Shown: positions 1-7,799 of the stretch, in pieces | Layout: each line of letters begins with the position of its first letter | Position numbering within the stretch: the stretch's first letter is position 1 | Assembly (NCBI GenBank): GCA_001898225.1 | Contig: MKTJ01000058.1 | Location: forward strand, 252,132 to 316,131 | DNA: 64,000 bases | Reading direction: 5' to 3' | DNA from: Chloroflexi bacterium 54-19 | Lineage (GTDB): Bacteria > Chloroflexota > Chloroflexia > Chloroheliales > Chloroheliaceae | Notes under the pieces: model-generated | Databases searched by the model: none | Told to the model about the DNA's origin: nothing | Seen by the model: the letters and a program-made list of their open reading frames with translations, nothing else | Made by a program: the position numbers and the translations under genes

Positions 1-74
1 AACTGAAGCAAAAGAGCGCCAAGCAACCACAAAGAACTCAACCAACCCAGGCGGGCGAGTTTGGTTTTTTTCAT
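1..74 (-). CDS. N-terminus of an exported or membrane protein (cut by window edge)
   Basis: A reading frame opens at the ATG complementary to 72-74 and runs off the left edge of the window. The ATG follows GGAGAAGTAAAT, a good Shine-Dalgarno sequence. The 24 visible residues begin MKKTKLARLGW and continue into a Leu/Trp/Ala-rich stretch, the shape of a signal peptide or first membrane helix. Nothing else of the product is visible, so no function can be assigned. It lies downstream of the amt unit in the same direction but beyond a terminator, so it is probably a separate transcript. Confidence 0.6.
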   Translation of the reverse strand, partial: MKKTKLARLGWLSSLWLLGALLLQ

Positions 75-421
75 ATTTACTTCTCCAGCATTGTTCGTAA
101 CTTGTATTGAGCAAGCAAAATCTAACTCTCAGGCAGTTAGTAAAAAATCGGCTTGTTTTTGAAACCAGGGTTTTCGCTTGAAACACTCCTTTTGAAGTGA
201 TTTGAGGCTTATGAACTGGTTTATCGAGACCCAAAGCGAAAGCCGTGTAAATAAAGCGATTACTTAATGATAGGCTATTTTGTAAGCGAACGTGGGCTAA
301 AATACTAAATATTTACAAAGGAATTGCAAATTTTAAGCGAGGCTAACAATAGATTTTGCACATAAGGGAGTTGGAACCGTAAGATAATTTACAGGGTAAA
401 TAATAAGGAAGAGAAAGGGTG
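75..421. other. Intergenic stretch, no gene seen
   Basis: This AT-rich spacer lies between the terminator at 422-448 and the leftward partial gene. It should contain the promoter of that gene. I see no convincing -35/-10 pair, no strong inverted repeat and no open frame with a ribosome binding site. Confidence 0.5.
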
Positions 422-448
422 AAAAATAAAAAGGCCGCAACCGCGGCC
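422..448 (-). terminator. Rho-independent terminator of the amt/small-peptide unit
   Basis: On the minus strand a perfect 6-bp GC stem (GGCCGC/GCGGCC, 4-nt loop) is followed at once by TTTTTATTTTT. It lies 46 bp beyond the stop codon of the 43-residue ORF. Confidence 0.85.
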
Positions 449-493
449 ATTACGAATTCAAACTTAGAAATTACTTATCGGACCAACAAAGTT

Positions 494-625
494 TTACGAA
501 GCGGTAATCGTCCCACCTTTGGTGGCATCCGCAGTCTTGGAAACTTCCACGCCTTCCGCAGTGTAAGGCAGTACCAGCCAGGCGACCACTAAAATTGCGA
601 AAGCAATTAAACAAGCGATCAACAT
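494..625 (-). CDS. 43-residue single-span membrane peptide
   Basis: A short frame between amt and the terminator starts at ATG 623-625 and stops at TAA 494-496. GAGGAGGT sits 6 bases before the ATG, one of the best Shine-Dalgarno sequences in the window, and a clear terminator follows. The product begins MLIACLIAFAILVVAWLVLP, which is one hydrophobic helix, and ends in a polar Thr/Lys-rich tail of about 20 residues. It has the architecture of a small regulatory or structural subunit of a membrane complex. I do not recognise the family. It takes the place where a GlnK-type regulator gene often follows amt; a partnership with the transporter is only an inference from position. Confidence 0.65.
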   Translation of the reverse strand: MLIACLIAFAILVVAWLVLPYTAEGVEVSKTADATKGGTITAS

Positions 626-773
626 TTCGAAACCTCCTCTAAAATTTCTTCTCTGTGCTTGGGGAATTGATTGTTTTCCACACCTATATTTTTACACTCT
701 GTGCTAAAAGTTACAATGTGCGTTGAAAACAATAAATGAGTCAAAAATTTGTACAGATTGCCCAGATTGGGGA

Positions 774-801
774 GTGAACCGGCCAGGACTGGCCGGTTCA
801 C
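774..801 (-). other. Perfect 12-bp hairpin after amt
   Basis: GTGAACCGGCCA and its exact complement are separated by the 4 bases GGAC. It starts 18 bases after the amt stop codon. No T-tract follows on the minus strand, so it is a poor intrinsic terminator. It may be a 3'-end stabiliser or partial attenuator between amt and the small membrane peptide gene. Confidence 0.6.
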
Positions 802-818
802 CTCGAAATTCGAACTGC

Positions 819-2072
819 TTAAATCTGGTAAGCCGGTTCGCCGTGCTGAGTAGTATCAAGGCCCAGCACTTCCTCTTTTTCCTCAACCCGCAACGGAACG
901 AACAGGTTGATGAGTTTGAGGATAACGAAGGTCATAACAGCGGAGAAGGCTACCACGGCCACAACCGCCAGGATCTGTTTGCCGACCTGGCTAATATCGC
1001 CGGTAATCAGGCCGTCCGCGCCAGCCGAGTTAACAGCTTTCTGGCAGAAGATACCGGTCGCAATCGCGCCCCAGATACCGCCAACACCGTGGCAGGCGAA
1101 TACGTCGAGGGCGTCGTCAACTTTGATAATGCTCTTGAGTTGGACGGCACCGTAACAGAAGATACCGGCGAAGAACCCGATCAGGATAGATGCCTTGGTA
1201 TCTACGAAACCGGCGGCAGGAGTAATGGCTACCAGCCCGGCAACCGCCCCGGCAGCCGCACCCAGCACGCTAGGCTGTTTGTGGTGGGCCCAGCTTACGG
1301 TCATCCAGGTCAACGCGCCCATAGCGGCGGCGGTATTGGTGGTTACAAAAGCGCTGGCGGCAAGTTGCCCGGAGGCCAGGGCGCTACCGGCGTTGAAACC
1401 GAACCAACCGAACCACAGTAAGGCCGCGCCTAACACAGTCATTGTCGCATCGTGGGGATCCATTTTTTCCTGGCCGAAACCAATCCGGCGACCCAGGACC
1501 ATGGCGGCTACCAGGGCGGAAACACCGCTCGAAATGTGGACCACGGTGCCACCGGCGAAGTCCAGCGCGCCGATGCCGCGCAGCCAGCCGCCAACACCCC
1601 AGACCCAGTGGGCAATCGGGTCATAGACAAAGGTCGCCCACAGCAGGCTGAAGATTACGAAAGCTTTGAAACGTTTGCGTTCTGCGAAAGCACCGGTAAT
1701 CAGGGCAGGGGTAATAACCGCAAACATACCCTGGTAGACCATAAAGAGCAGATGCGGGACGGTCGCGGCATAATCCGCGTTCGGGGTAGTGCCTACCCCT
1801 TCCAGGCCAACCCAGCCAAGACCACCGATGATGCCCAGGCCACCGGCATCAGGCGAGAAAGCCAGCGAATAACCCCACAATACCCATTGCACGCTGATAA
1901 GGCAGAGCATAAAGAAGCTGTGCATAATGGTGGAAAGCACGTTTTTGCTGCGGACAAGACCGCCATAGAAAAACCCCAGGGCAGGAGTCATCAACATTAC
2001 CAGGGCCGCGCTAATTAATAGCCAGGCTGTATCGCCGGTATCAACTGTTGGGGGTGTTGCTTGCATCAACAT
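819..2072 (-). CDS. amt: Ammonium transporter
   Basis: This is an Amt/MEP/Rh-family channel that conducts ammonium across the cytoplasmic membrane for nitrogen assimilation. The 417 residues match the family length. The extracellular N-terminus is followed by about 11 membrane segments. The twin pore histidines are visible as H179 (in GGTVVHISSG) and H328 (in FACHGVGG), and DPIAHWVWG lies at about 151-159. The C-terminal tail ends in the GLD...HGEPAY signature known to contact PII proteins in this family, although no glnK/glnB gene lies beside it here. The ATG at 2072 is chosen because GAGGAG stands 9 bases upstream. A small membrane peptide gene follows. Confidence 0.95.
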   Translation of the reverse strand: MLMQATPPTVDTGDTAWLLISAALVMLMTPALGFFYGGLVRSKNVLSTIMHSFFMLCLISVQWVLWGYSLAFSPDAGGLGIIGGLGWVGLEGVGTTPNADYAATVPHLLFMVYQGMFAVITPALITGAFAERKRFKAFVIFSLLWATFVYDPIAHWVWGVGGWLRGIGALDFAGGTVVHISSGVSALVAAMVLGRRIGFGQEKMDPHDATMTVLGAALLWFGWFGFNAGSALASGQLAASAFVTTNTAAAMGALTWMTVSWAHHKQPSVLGAAAGAVAGLVAITPAAGFVDTKASILIGFFAGIFCYGAVQLKSIIKVDDALDVFACHGVGGIWGAIATGIFCQKAVNSAGADGLITGDISQVGKQILAVVAVVAFSAVMTFVILKLINLFVPLRVEEKEEVLGLDTTQHGEPAYQI

Positions 2073-2252
2073 CCTAAAATTCTCCTCGTTTTCAAACTAA
2101 TCTGACTGCGCCCCGTTGCTTTTAGCAAAAACACTACGCCGTGCTCCTGCTGATTTCCAATAAAACTATTTACTTCCCGTACTTCTTGCTGAACCAATTA
2201 TTTTGTTTGAGCACCAAGTGTTGGATTGTTTTACTAAAAAAGTAATGCTTCA

Positions 2253-2280
2253 TTTTTACAAATTGTGCGGATTGTATCAA
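2253..2280 (-). promoter_or_regulatory. Possible amt promoter
   Basis: On the minus strand TTGATA is followed after 16 bases by TAAAAA, about 180 bases before the amt ATG. The match is moderate. The rest of the 455-bp spacer 2073-2527, which separates amt from the rightward methyltransferase gene, is AT-rich and shows no other gene. Confidence 0.3.
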
Positions 2281-2527
2281 TGTACGCGTATTCCATATTT
2301 TGACCATTAATATTGTGCAGTTTGCCCAACGGAAAATATCTTATAAACAAATTGAACCTGGCTTTTTTGGGCAAGTTAGCAGGTGGCATAGCTTTTGCTT
2401 GTAGTGGCAGAGTAGTGGAAAAGTATTAAAACTTGTGTTCTTATTTCCAGGCAGTTGCCTCTTTTAAAAGGGTTTGGGCCTGTTTGACCCGTAACGCCTC
2501 TCGCGGGCGAGGAGTACATACAGCCAG

Positions 2528-3619
2528 ATGTTACAAGCATTTGACCAGGTTAGAAAACTGATGCGTCAGGTTAAAAATGGTACGAAAACCGCCCGTCTTA
2601 CGCCGGGTGTATTTCGCCGTTGGGCCGATGAAACGGCCCAAACCCCGGATGTTACCTCAACCGCCGGGGAAAATGAGGGTGGACTCCAATTCGATAATCC
2701 TTTTACGCTGGCTGATTTCGAGGTCTTTGACGACAATGCCCTGAAAGAGCTATTCCGCCGGAATAGCTTTGGAGTGTCGCTCAAAGAACTGGCCCTGGCT
2801 TTGCACGGGGAGAATTCGACCCTGGCCCAGAAAATCAGCCGCCAGTTGCCGCTGGCGCGGCGGTTGCGCTTCCGGCGCGAACTCAACCGGCCTGCTTCCC
2901 TGCCGAAAATTGAGGCGGCCCGGCAAAAACTGCTGGACGCTTTTTTCTGGGAATTGACTTACTGGAAAACCCCCGAACTTTACGAAGAATTGACCGCCGG
3001 AGAAAAACTCCATCCCGGTATTTTTCGTGACCTTGCGGCCTCGCTCCGGGATAAAACGGTGCTGGACGCCGGGGCCGGGACCGGGCGCGCTTCCTTTGAA
3101 AGCTTGCAGCAAGGCGCGGCCATGGTCTACGCGGTCGAGCCCTCGCCCGGCCTCCTGCACATCCTGGAAACCAAACTCAAGGATACGCCCGCCGGAAAGC
3201 GTATAAAACCGCTCCAGGGCCGGTTCGATGCCATCCCGTTGCCCGACGATAGCGTAGACCTGGCCCTCTCCAGCTCGGCTTTCACGGCTGACCCCGAACA
3301 GGGAGGGGAGATTGGCCTCAAAGAGTTGGTGCGAGTGACCAAAGATGGCGGCAAAATCGTTATAATCTGGCCCCGACCCCAGGACTATGGCTGGTTGGCC
3401 GGACACGGTTTTTCTTACGTGGCGCTGCCGGGCAGTTCGAAAATGAAAGTGGTCTTTCCAAATATGAAAGTTGCCTGGCAGGTAGCCCGGCGCTTTTACG
3501 CCCACAACCGGAAGTTGCGCACTTACTTGAAGAAACAGCAGCGCCCCGAAGTACCTTTCTCGGTGCTGGGTTTCAATCCACCTCACGATTACTGCTGGCT
3601 AACGGTACACAAGAAATAA
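2528..3619 (+). CDS. Class I SAM-dependent methyltransferase with long N-terminal region
   Basis: The C-terminal half is a Rossmann methyltransferase domain: motif I VLDAGAGTG at 178-186, an acidic strand end (YAVEPS), a post-motif LPLPDDSVDLA-like stretch, and the late strand DGGKIVIIWPRP. The substrate cannot be deduced. The first 170 residues are not part of this fold; they are Arg/Lys- and Leu-rich and unrecognised. GAGGAG lies about 14 bases before the ATG and partly inside a small CTCGC/GCGAG hairpin, so initiation could be weak. It stands alone between amt and an ABC transporter operon. Confidence 0.8.
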   Translation: MLQAFDQVRKLMRQVKNGTKTARLTPGVFRRWADETAQTPDVTSTAGENEGGLQFDNPFTLADFEVFDDNALKELFRRNSFGVSLKELALALHGENSTLAQKISRQLPLARRLRFRRELNRPASLPKIEAARQKLLDAFFWELTYWKTPELYEELTAGEKLHPGIFRDLAASLRDKTVLDAGAGTGRASFESLQQGAAMVYAVEPSPGLLHILETKLKDTPAGKRIKPLQGRFDAIPLPDDSVDLALSSSAFTADPEQGGEIGLKELVRVTKDGGKIVIIWPRPQDYGWLAGHGFSYVALPGSSKMKVVFPNMKVAWQVARRFYAHNRKLRTYLKKQQRPEVPFSVLGFNPPHDYCWLTVHKK

Positions 3620-3734
3620 TAGCCAGCCGCCAGGAACCTATTTATTTAAATTCGCGAATTATCTTTAGACGGGTGTCGGACCAAATTTATATTTTTAATA
3701 CACCAGGAGAGTATAGAGAACGAGGGTTAAATCA

Positions 3735-5354
3735 ATGACAAGTACTTTAGCGCCGGAAGACCGGCAGGCTAACCGTCCCTCTCCCGACCAGCACCGGCCT
3801 CGCCGGGCGCTCTGGCGGGAAGGCCCCATTATCCAGATGCAGGATGCCGGAAAGAGTTTTGGTAAGGATAAGGTAGTCGTTCACGACCTCAATTTTGAGG
3901 TAACGCCCGGCCAGATTTTCTGTCTGCTCGGTCCCAGCGGGAGCGGCAAAAGCACCACCATGCGGATGTTGACCGGCTTGTACCGGCCCAGCCAGGGCAA
4001 AGTTTTGGTCTTCGGGCGGGAGCCGAGTACCTTTCGCAAAAAATGGCGTGAGCGTATCGGCTACATGCCCCAGCAATTTGTACTATTCCCCGAAATTTCG
4101 ACTGTAGGTAACGTTAACTTTGTGGCCTCGGTCTATGGCATGAGCTGGTTCAAACGCGGTCCCAGAATCAAACGAGCTTTGCAGTTTGTCGACCTGTGGG
4201 AGTCGCGCAACAAACTCGCCTCGCAGTTATCCGGCGGTATGCAGCGCCGTCTCGAGCTGGCTGCTACGCTCGTCCACAACCCCGAACTTATCTTTGTAGA
4301 CGAGCCGACCGCCGGGATTGACCCGATTTTACGCCAGAAATTCTGGGACCACTTCCGGGAATTACGTGACCAGGGCCGGACCATTTTCGTGACGACCCAG
4401 TACGTGACCGAGGCCGATTACTGCGACAAGGTCGCCATTCTTAACCGGGGCCGGGTCCTGGCCCTGGGCGAACCGGGCCAGATTCGCCGGGACGCCTTTG
4501 GTGGGGACATTATCAATCTCAGCCTGGAATTTGTTAGTCCCCAGGCGATTGAGATTATCCGGCGGGTGCCGGGCGTGACCTATGTCCAGTTTCTAAATAC
4601 CCAGGATTTGAAATTGACGGTCCAGGATGGCAGCGAAACTTTGCCCTTTATTATCACGGCTTTGCAGGACGCCAACATCCCGGTGAAAACCATCGAGCAA
4701 TATCGCCCCGACTTTGAAGAAGTTTTCGTCCGGTTGATGGAACAGGACGAGGCCGAGGACGATGAAGAGGTCGCGGTAGCTGAACCCAAAAAGAAAAAGA
4801 ACCGGGAAGAACAGATGGTCCCGGCCCAGGCGGCCCCACGTCAGGCTCCGCCGCCCCCGGCAGCCCCGGTGGTTATCCGACCGGCGGAGCAGGAAGACAA
4901 AGCCCGGAAAGAAGAATATGTCCGGCCCCAGGTGGCAGTCCAACCGGAGCGGGGTAGGGACCGTAATTCACCATTTTTACAGCCCAAATCAATGGTGGCG
5001 GGGGCTGAGTCGCCCGTACCACCGGGCGGGCCTGACGAGCCTTTCCCGCCTGCTCCCGGTCCTTTCCCCGGCCCTGACCTGCCGGGTGGGCCGGATAGTC
5101 CGCCCCTACCTGGCCCACCGGGACAGCCCGGCCAGGTTACTCGCCCGCCTCTCAGCCAGGAGACCGCTCCTTTACCGGTCCCGGCTGCACCAAACCGGCG
5201 CCCGGTGGTTAATCCCAATCTTTCCCAGGCGGCAGATAGACCGGTTGGCGCTCCCGGTGGCATTGATAGCCGGAACCCTAACCAACCCATCGCTACTCCC
5301 CCGGTAGAGTCCGGCGAAGCGGTGCAACCTAGCAGACAGGAGGCGGGCCAATAA
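3735..5354 (+). CDS. ABC transporter ATPase with a Pro/Gly-rich C-terminal tail
   Basis: Residues 30-335 form a complete ABC ATPase of the ABC-2 export type: Walker A GPSGSGKST (66-74), signature LSGGMQ (165-170), Walker B LIFVDE (185-190), and a C-terminal subdomain (DFEEVFVRL). From about residue 338 the protein continues for 200 residues as a low-complexity tail, first acidic then Lys-rich, then dominated by Pro and Gly. The tail is unusual for this family, whose members normally end near 310-340. The stop is one base from the permease start, so the two are translationally coupled. Together they should form an ATP-driven exporter; the substrate is unknown. Confidence 0.9.
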   Translation: MTSTLAPEDRQANRPSPDQHRPRRALWREGPIIQMQDAGKSFGKDKVVVHDLNFEVTPGQIFCLLGPSGSGKSTTMRMLTGLYRPSQGKVLVFGREPSTFRKKWRERIGYMPQQFVLFPEISTVGNVNFVASVYGMSWFKRGPRIKRALQFVDLWESRNKLASQLSGGMQRRLELAATLVHNPELIFVDEPTAGIDPILRQKFWDHFRELRDQGRTIFVTTQYVTEADYCDKVAILNRGRVLALGEPGQIRRDAFGGDIINLSLEFVSPQAIEIIRRVPGVTYVQFLNTQDLKLTVQDGSETLPFIITALQDANIPVKTIEQYRPDFEEVFVRLMEQDEAEDDEEVAVAEPKKKKNREEQMVPAQAAPRQAPPPPAAPVVIRPAEQEDKARKEEYVRPQVAVQPERGRDRNSPFLQPKSMVAGAESPVPPGGPDEPFPPAPGPFPGPDLPGGPDSPPLPGPPGQPGQVTRPPLSQETAPLPVPAAPNRRPVVNPNLSQAADRPVGAPGGIDSRNPNQPIATPPVESGEAVQPSRQEAGQ

Positions 5355-5355
5355 A

Positions 5356-6894
5356 ATGGGCAGTTTAATTGTTCGGACGCTGGCATTTTGCCGCAAAGAG
5401 TTATCCAGTTCGGCTCGCCAGCCCTTAAAAGTGCTTGGTCTGGTGCTGGGGCCGTTTATCATCCTGGCTATTTTCGCGACCGGCTACGACGGTAGCAACA
5501 AGTTTGATACGGCCCTGGTCGTGCCCAACCGCCAGGGTATTTCGACCAACCCCGCCGACTATTCTTCCTTTTCGAAGGAGACTTTTAACATTGTCGAGGT
5601 TTCGACCAACCAGGATGCCGAAATAAACAAGCTAAAAGAAGGCAAGCTTGGAGTTGTAATCGTGGTGCCGGACGACGCGCTCGACCAGATTTACAGCGGT
5701 AAAAGCGCCCAGTTTCCGGTCTATTATCGCCAGTTAAGCCCGTTACAGGCGAATTATATCGAGTACAACACGTATGTATATGCTTCCGAGTTCGACAAAG
5801 TCCTTTTGCGCGAGGCCCTCGAAGCGGCAAAACCGCCGAACGACCAGATTAAGACCTACGGTGAGCAGCTAAACAGCGCGACCAACCAGCTTCAACAGGA
5901 TATGCAGGCTAATAATGTTGTGGCAGCCAAGGCTGACATCGCCCGTTTGCAGGCGGTTACCGCCCTGACCCGGCAGGGTACGGCCAGCCTGATTATCCCC
6001 GGCAACGGCAAAGGCGATAGCCAGCAGGGCCAGTTGATTGCCCAGAAAGTCTCACAGGGGGTAGTGACCAACCTGAATAACCGGGTGGACGCGGTGGATG
6101 CCCAGGTCAACGCTATCAATGACGGGTTGAACCGGGGTGACGCTAATTCGAGCCAGCAGCAGCAAAACCTGGCAAAATTGAAAGATGCCAACACCGCCCT
6201 GATTAGCGACGCCAACAAAATCGCCAATATCCCGGCGGCGGTGCTGGTTGAGCCAGTCCTATCGCAGGCCAAGAACCTGGCAAGTACAGGTGCCAGTTTC
6301 CTCAACTTCTACGCCCCGGCGGTGGTTATCCTGCTGCTTCAACATATCGGGGTAACGCTGGCGGCTCTCTCAATCGTGCGGGACCGCATGCTGGGCGCGC
6401 TCGAAATCTTCCGGGTCTCGCCGATAAACCCAACCGAAATCCTGTTTGGCAAATTTCTCAGCTACATGATTTTGCTGATGGTGGTCAGCGGGTTATTGAT
6501 TGCGGCCCTCCATTTTCTGCTGGGTGTACCGTTTATCGGTGACCCGTTACTGGCGGTCGGGGTTATAGCCTCGTCCAGTTTTGCCTCGATTGGGCTGGGC
6601 TTTTTAATAGCGGGCCTGGCGCGTACCGAGACCCAGGCGGTCCAATGGAGTATGCTTTTAATCCTGGCGAGCTTATTTTTCACCGGGTTCATTGTACCGC
6701 TTAACCAGTTCAACGAGTACGTCCGCTACTTCTCGTACATTTTGCCCATGACTTTCGGGGCGACCAACTTGCAGGACGTGATGCTGGACAATCGCCCTCC
6801 CGACTTGTTCTATTTGCTGATGCCACTTGCCCTGGGGTTAGTCTACTTTATAATTGGCCGCTTCCTGTACAAGCGTCAATTCAGCATCAGCTAA
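5356..6894 (+). CDS. ABC-2 type transporter permease with large external domain
   Basis: This is the membrane partner of the preceding ATPase. One N-terminal helix (about 20-40) is followed by about 270 residues outside the membrane, rich in Gln/Asn/Ala and likely coiled-coil. Five helices then occupy about 310-510 (for example FYAPAVVILLLQHIGVTLAA and LSYMILLMVVSGLLIAALHF). This matches the ABC-2 permease layout with an extracytoplasmic domain, as in YhgE/Pip-like and drug or polymer exporters. The ATG is 2 bases after the ATPase stop, with AGGAGG upstream inside the ATPase gene. The LysM gene 48 bp downstream is probably cotranscribed. Confidence 0.88.
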   Translation: MGSLIVRTLAFCRKELSSSARQPLKVLGLVLGPFIILAIFATGYDGSNKFDTALVVPNRQGISTNPADYSSFSKETFNIVEVSTNQDAEINKLKEGKLGVVIVVPDDALDQIYSGKSAQFPVYYRQLSPLQANYIEYNTYVYASEFDKVLLREALEAAKPPNDQIKTYGEQLNSATNQLQQDMQANNVVAAKADIARLQAVTALTRQGTASLIIPGNGKGDSQQGQLIAQKVSQGVVTNLNNRVDAVDAQVNAINDGLNRGDANSSQQQQNLAKLKDANTALISDANKIANIPAAVLVEPVLSQAKNLASTGASFLNFYAPAVVILLLQHIGVTLAALSIVRDRMLGALEIFRVSPINPTEILFGKFLSYMILLMVVSGLLIAALHFLLGVPFIGDPLLAVGVIASSSFASIGLGFLIAGLARTETQAVQWSMLLILASLFFTGFIVPLNQFNEYVRYFSYILPMTFGATNLQDVMLDNRPPDLFYLLMPLALGLVYFIIGRFLYKRQFSIS

Positions 6895-6942
6895 GTCGAG
6901 CAGGGGTAAATTAAGGGTTAAAACAAATAAGGAGATATTAAA

Positions 6943-7719
6943 ATGTCGGAAAGTCACGACCCGGTAAAGGATGCCTTTAAGCACCTTTTCGGGATGGATA
7001 AGAAGGAAGAACCTCACCAGGACCAGGCGGCTCAGCCCGCTGAACCGGTCCCGTCCACCGAACCGGCTCAGCCGGTCGAGCAGGCGGCTCAACCGGTCGA
7101 ACCAGCGAACCAACCGGCTCCTCAAACCGGTTCTCAGGACTGGAGTCAGATGGTAAACGCGGCGGCGAACCTGGCGAACCAGGCCACCCAGCAGATGACC
7201 ACGCCGCAGCCTTCCCCGACTCTCGGCAACCCGTTTGCCGATAACCCGCAACCGGCAGCGTCTTCGGCGGCCCCGGCTGAGGAAGTCCGCCCGGTCGGGG
7301 AAAGCCAGACCGCCGCCCAGCCGGAGGTTCCGGCAGCCCCGGCGCCGGTAGCCCCCAATCCTGACGTTGAGTCAATCAATGGGCACGCGGTCGGTTTTGC
7401 CTTCCTGCGTTACTACAAGGCTCACCCGGAAATCGGTCTGCCGGTGGACGAGCAACACGGTGATGTTGGCGGCTACCAGATGTTCGAGCACGCTATTTTG
7501 CACTGGGACGGCTCGAACGTGCAGGTGGAAAACCGGGGCTCCCAGGGCCAGGGCAGCGGTCAGCGCACTTATACGGTGGCTTCGGGGGACAACCTGACGG
7601 CGATAGCCCGCCAGTTCTACGGGGACGGCAACCAGTGGCATCGCATTTATGACGCCAACCGGGATAAAATCTCCGACCCGAACCTGATTCACCCCGGTCA
7701 GGAGTTGGTTATTCCTTAA
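6943..7719 (+). CDS. LysM protein with one divergent copy of the shared repeat
   Basis: Residues about 210-258 form a LysM peptidoglycan-binding domain (YTVASGDNLTAIARQFYG ... IHPGQELVIP). Residues 1-35 are polar and show no signal peptide. Residues 35-140 are a Pro/Ala/Gln/Glu-rich linker. Between linker and LysM (about 145-205) lies a segment with FLRYYKAHPEIGLPVDE and YQMFEHAILHWD, which I read as a divergent single copy of the repeat found in three secreted proteins of this window. AAGGAG precedes the ATG. It closes the ABC exporter operon and is followed by a strong terminator. How it reaches the wall without a signal peptide is unclear. Confidence 0.85.
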   Translation: MSESHDPVKDAFKHLFGMDKKEEPHQDQAAQPAEPVPSTEPAQPVEQAAQPVEPANQPAPQTGSQDWSQMVNAAANLANQATQQMTTPQPSPTLGNPFADNPQPAASSAAPAEEVRPVGESQTAAQPEVPAAPAPVAPNPDVESINGHAVGFAFLRYYKAHPEIGLPVDEQHGDVGGYQMFEHAILHWDGSNVQVENRGSQGQGSGQRTYTVASGDNLTAIARQFYGDGNQWHRIYDANRDKISDPNLIHPGQELVIP

Positions 7720-7740
7720 ATCTTCTATAGATATAGAGCT

Positions 7741-7773
7741 AAAAAAGCACCCTCAAACCGAGAGTGCTTTTTT
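7741..7773. terminator. Bidirectional terminator between LysM gene and cydC
   Basis: AAAAAAGCAC-C-CTC, a 5-base loop, then GAG-A-GTGCTTTTTTT. The stem has one mismatch and is flanked by A-tract and T-tract, so it works on both strands. It serves the rightward LysM operon and the leftward cyd transcript, whose last gene ends at 7800. Confidence 0.85.
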
Positions 7774-7799
7774 GCTGTTGGTTGGTTAAACGGTCGTGG

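Noticed and set aside
819..2018. Several plus-strand frames of 80-230 codons opposite amt
   Set aside because: They are shadows of the transporter gene and lack start signals.
2384..2399. TGGCA-N6-TTGCT, a sigma-54-like -24/-12 match before the methyltransferase gene
   Set aside because: Sigma-54 is rare in the phylum suggested by the window, no enhancer-binding regulator is nearby, and one such match in AT-rich spacer is not compelling.
4841..5386. Antisense frame opposite the Pro/Gly-rich ATPase tail
   Set aside because: Pro/Gly codons rarely give stops on the complement, so long antisense frames are expected there.
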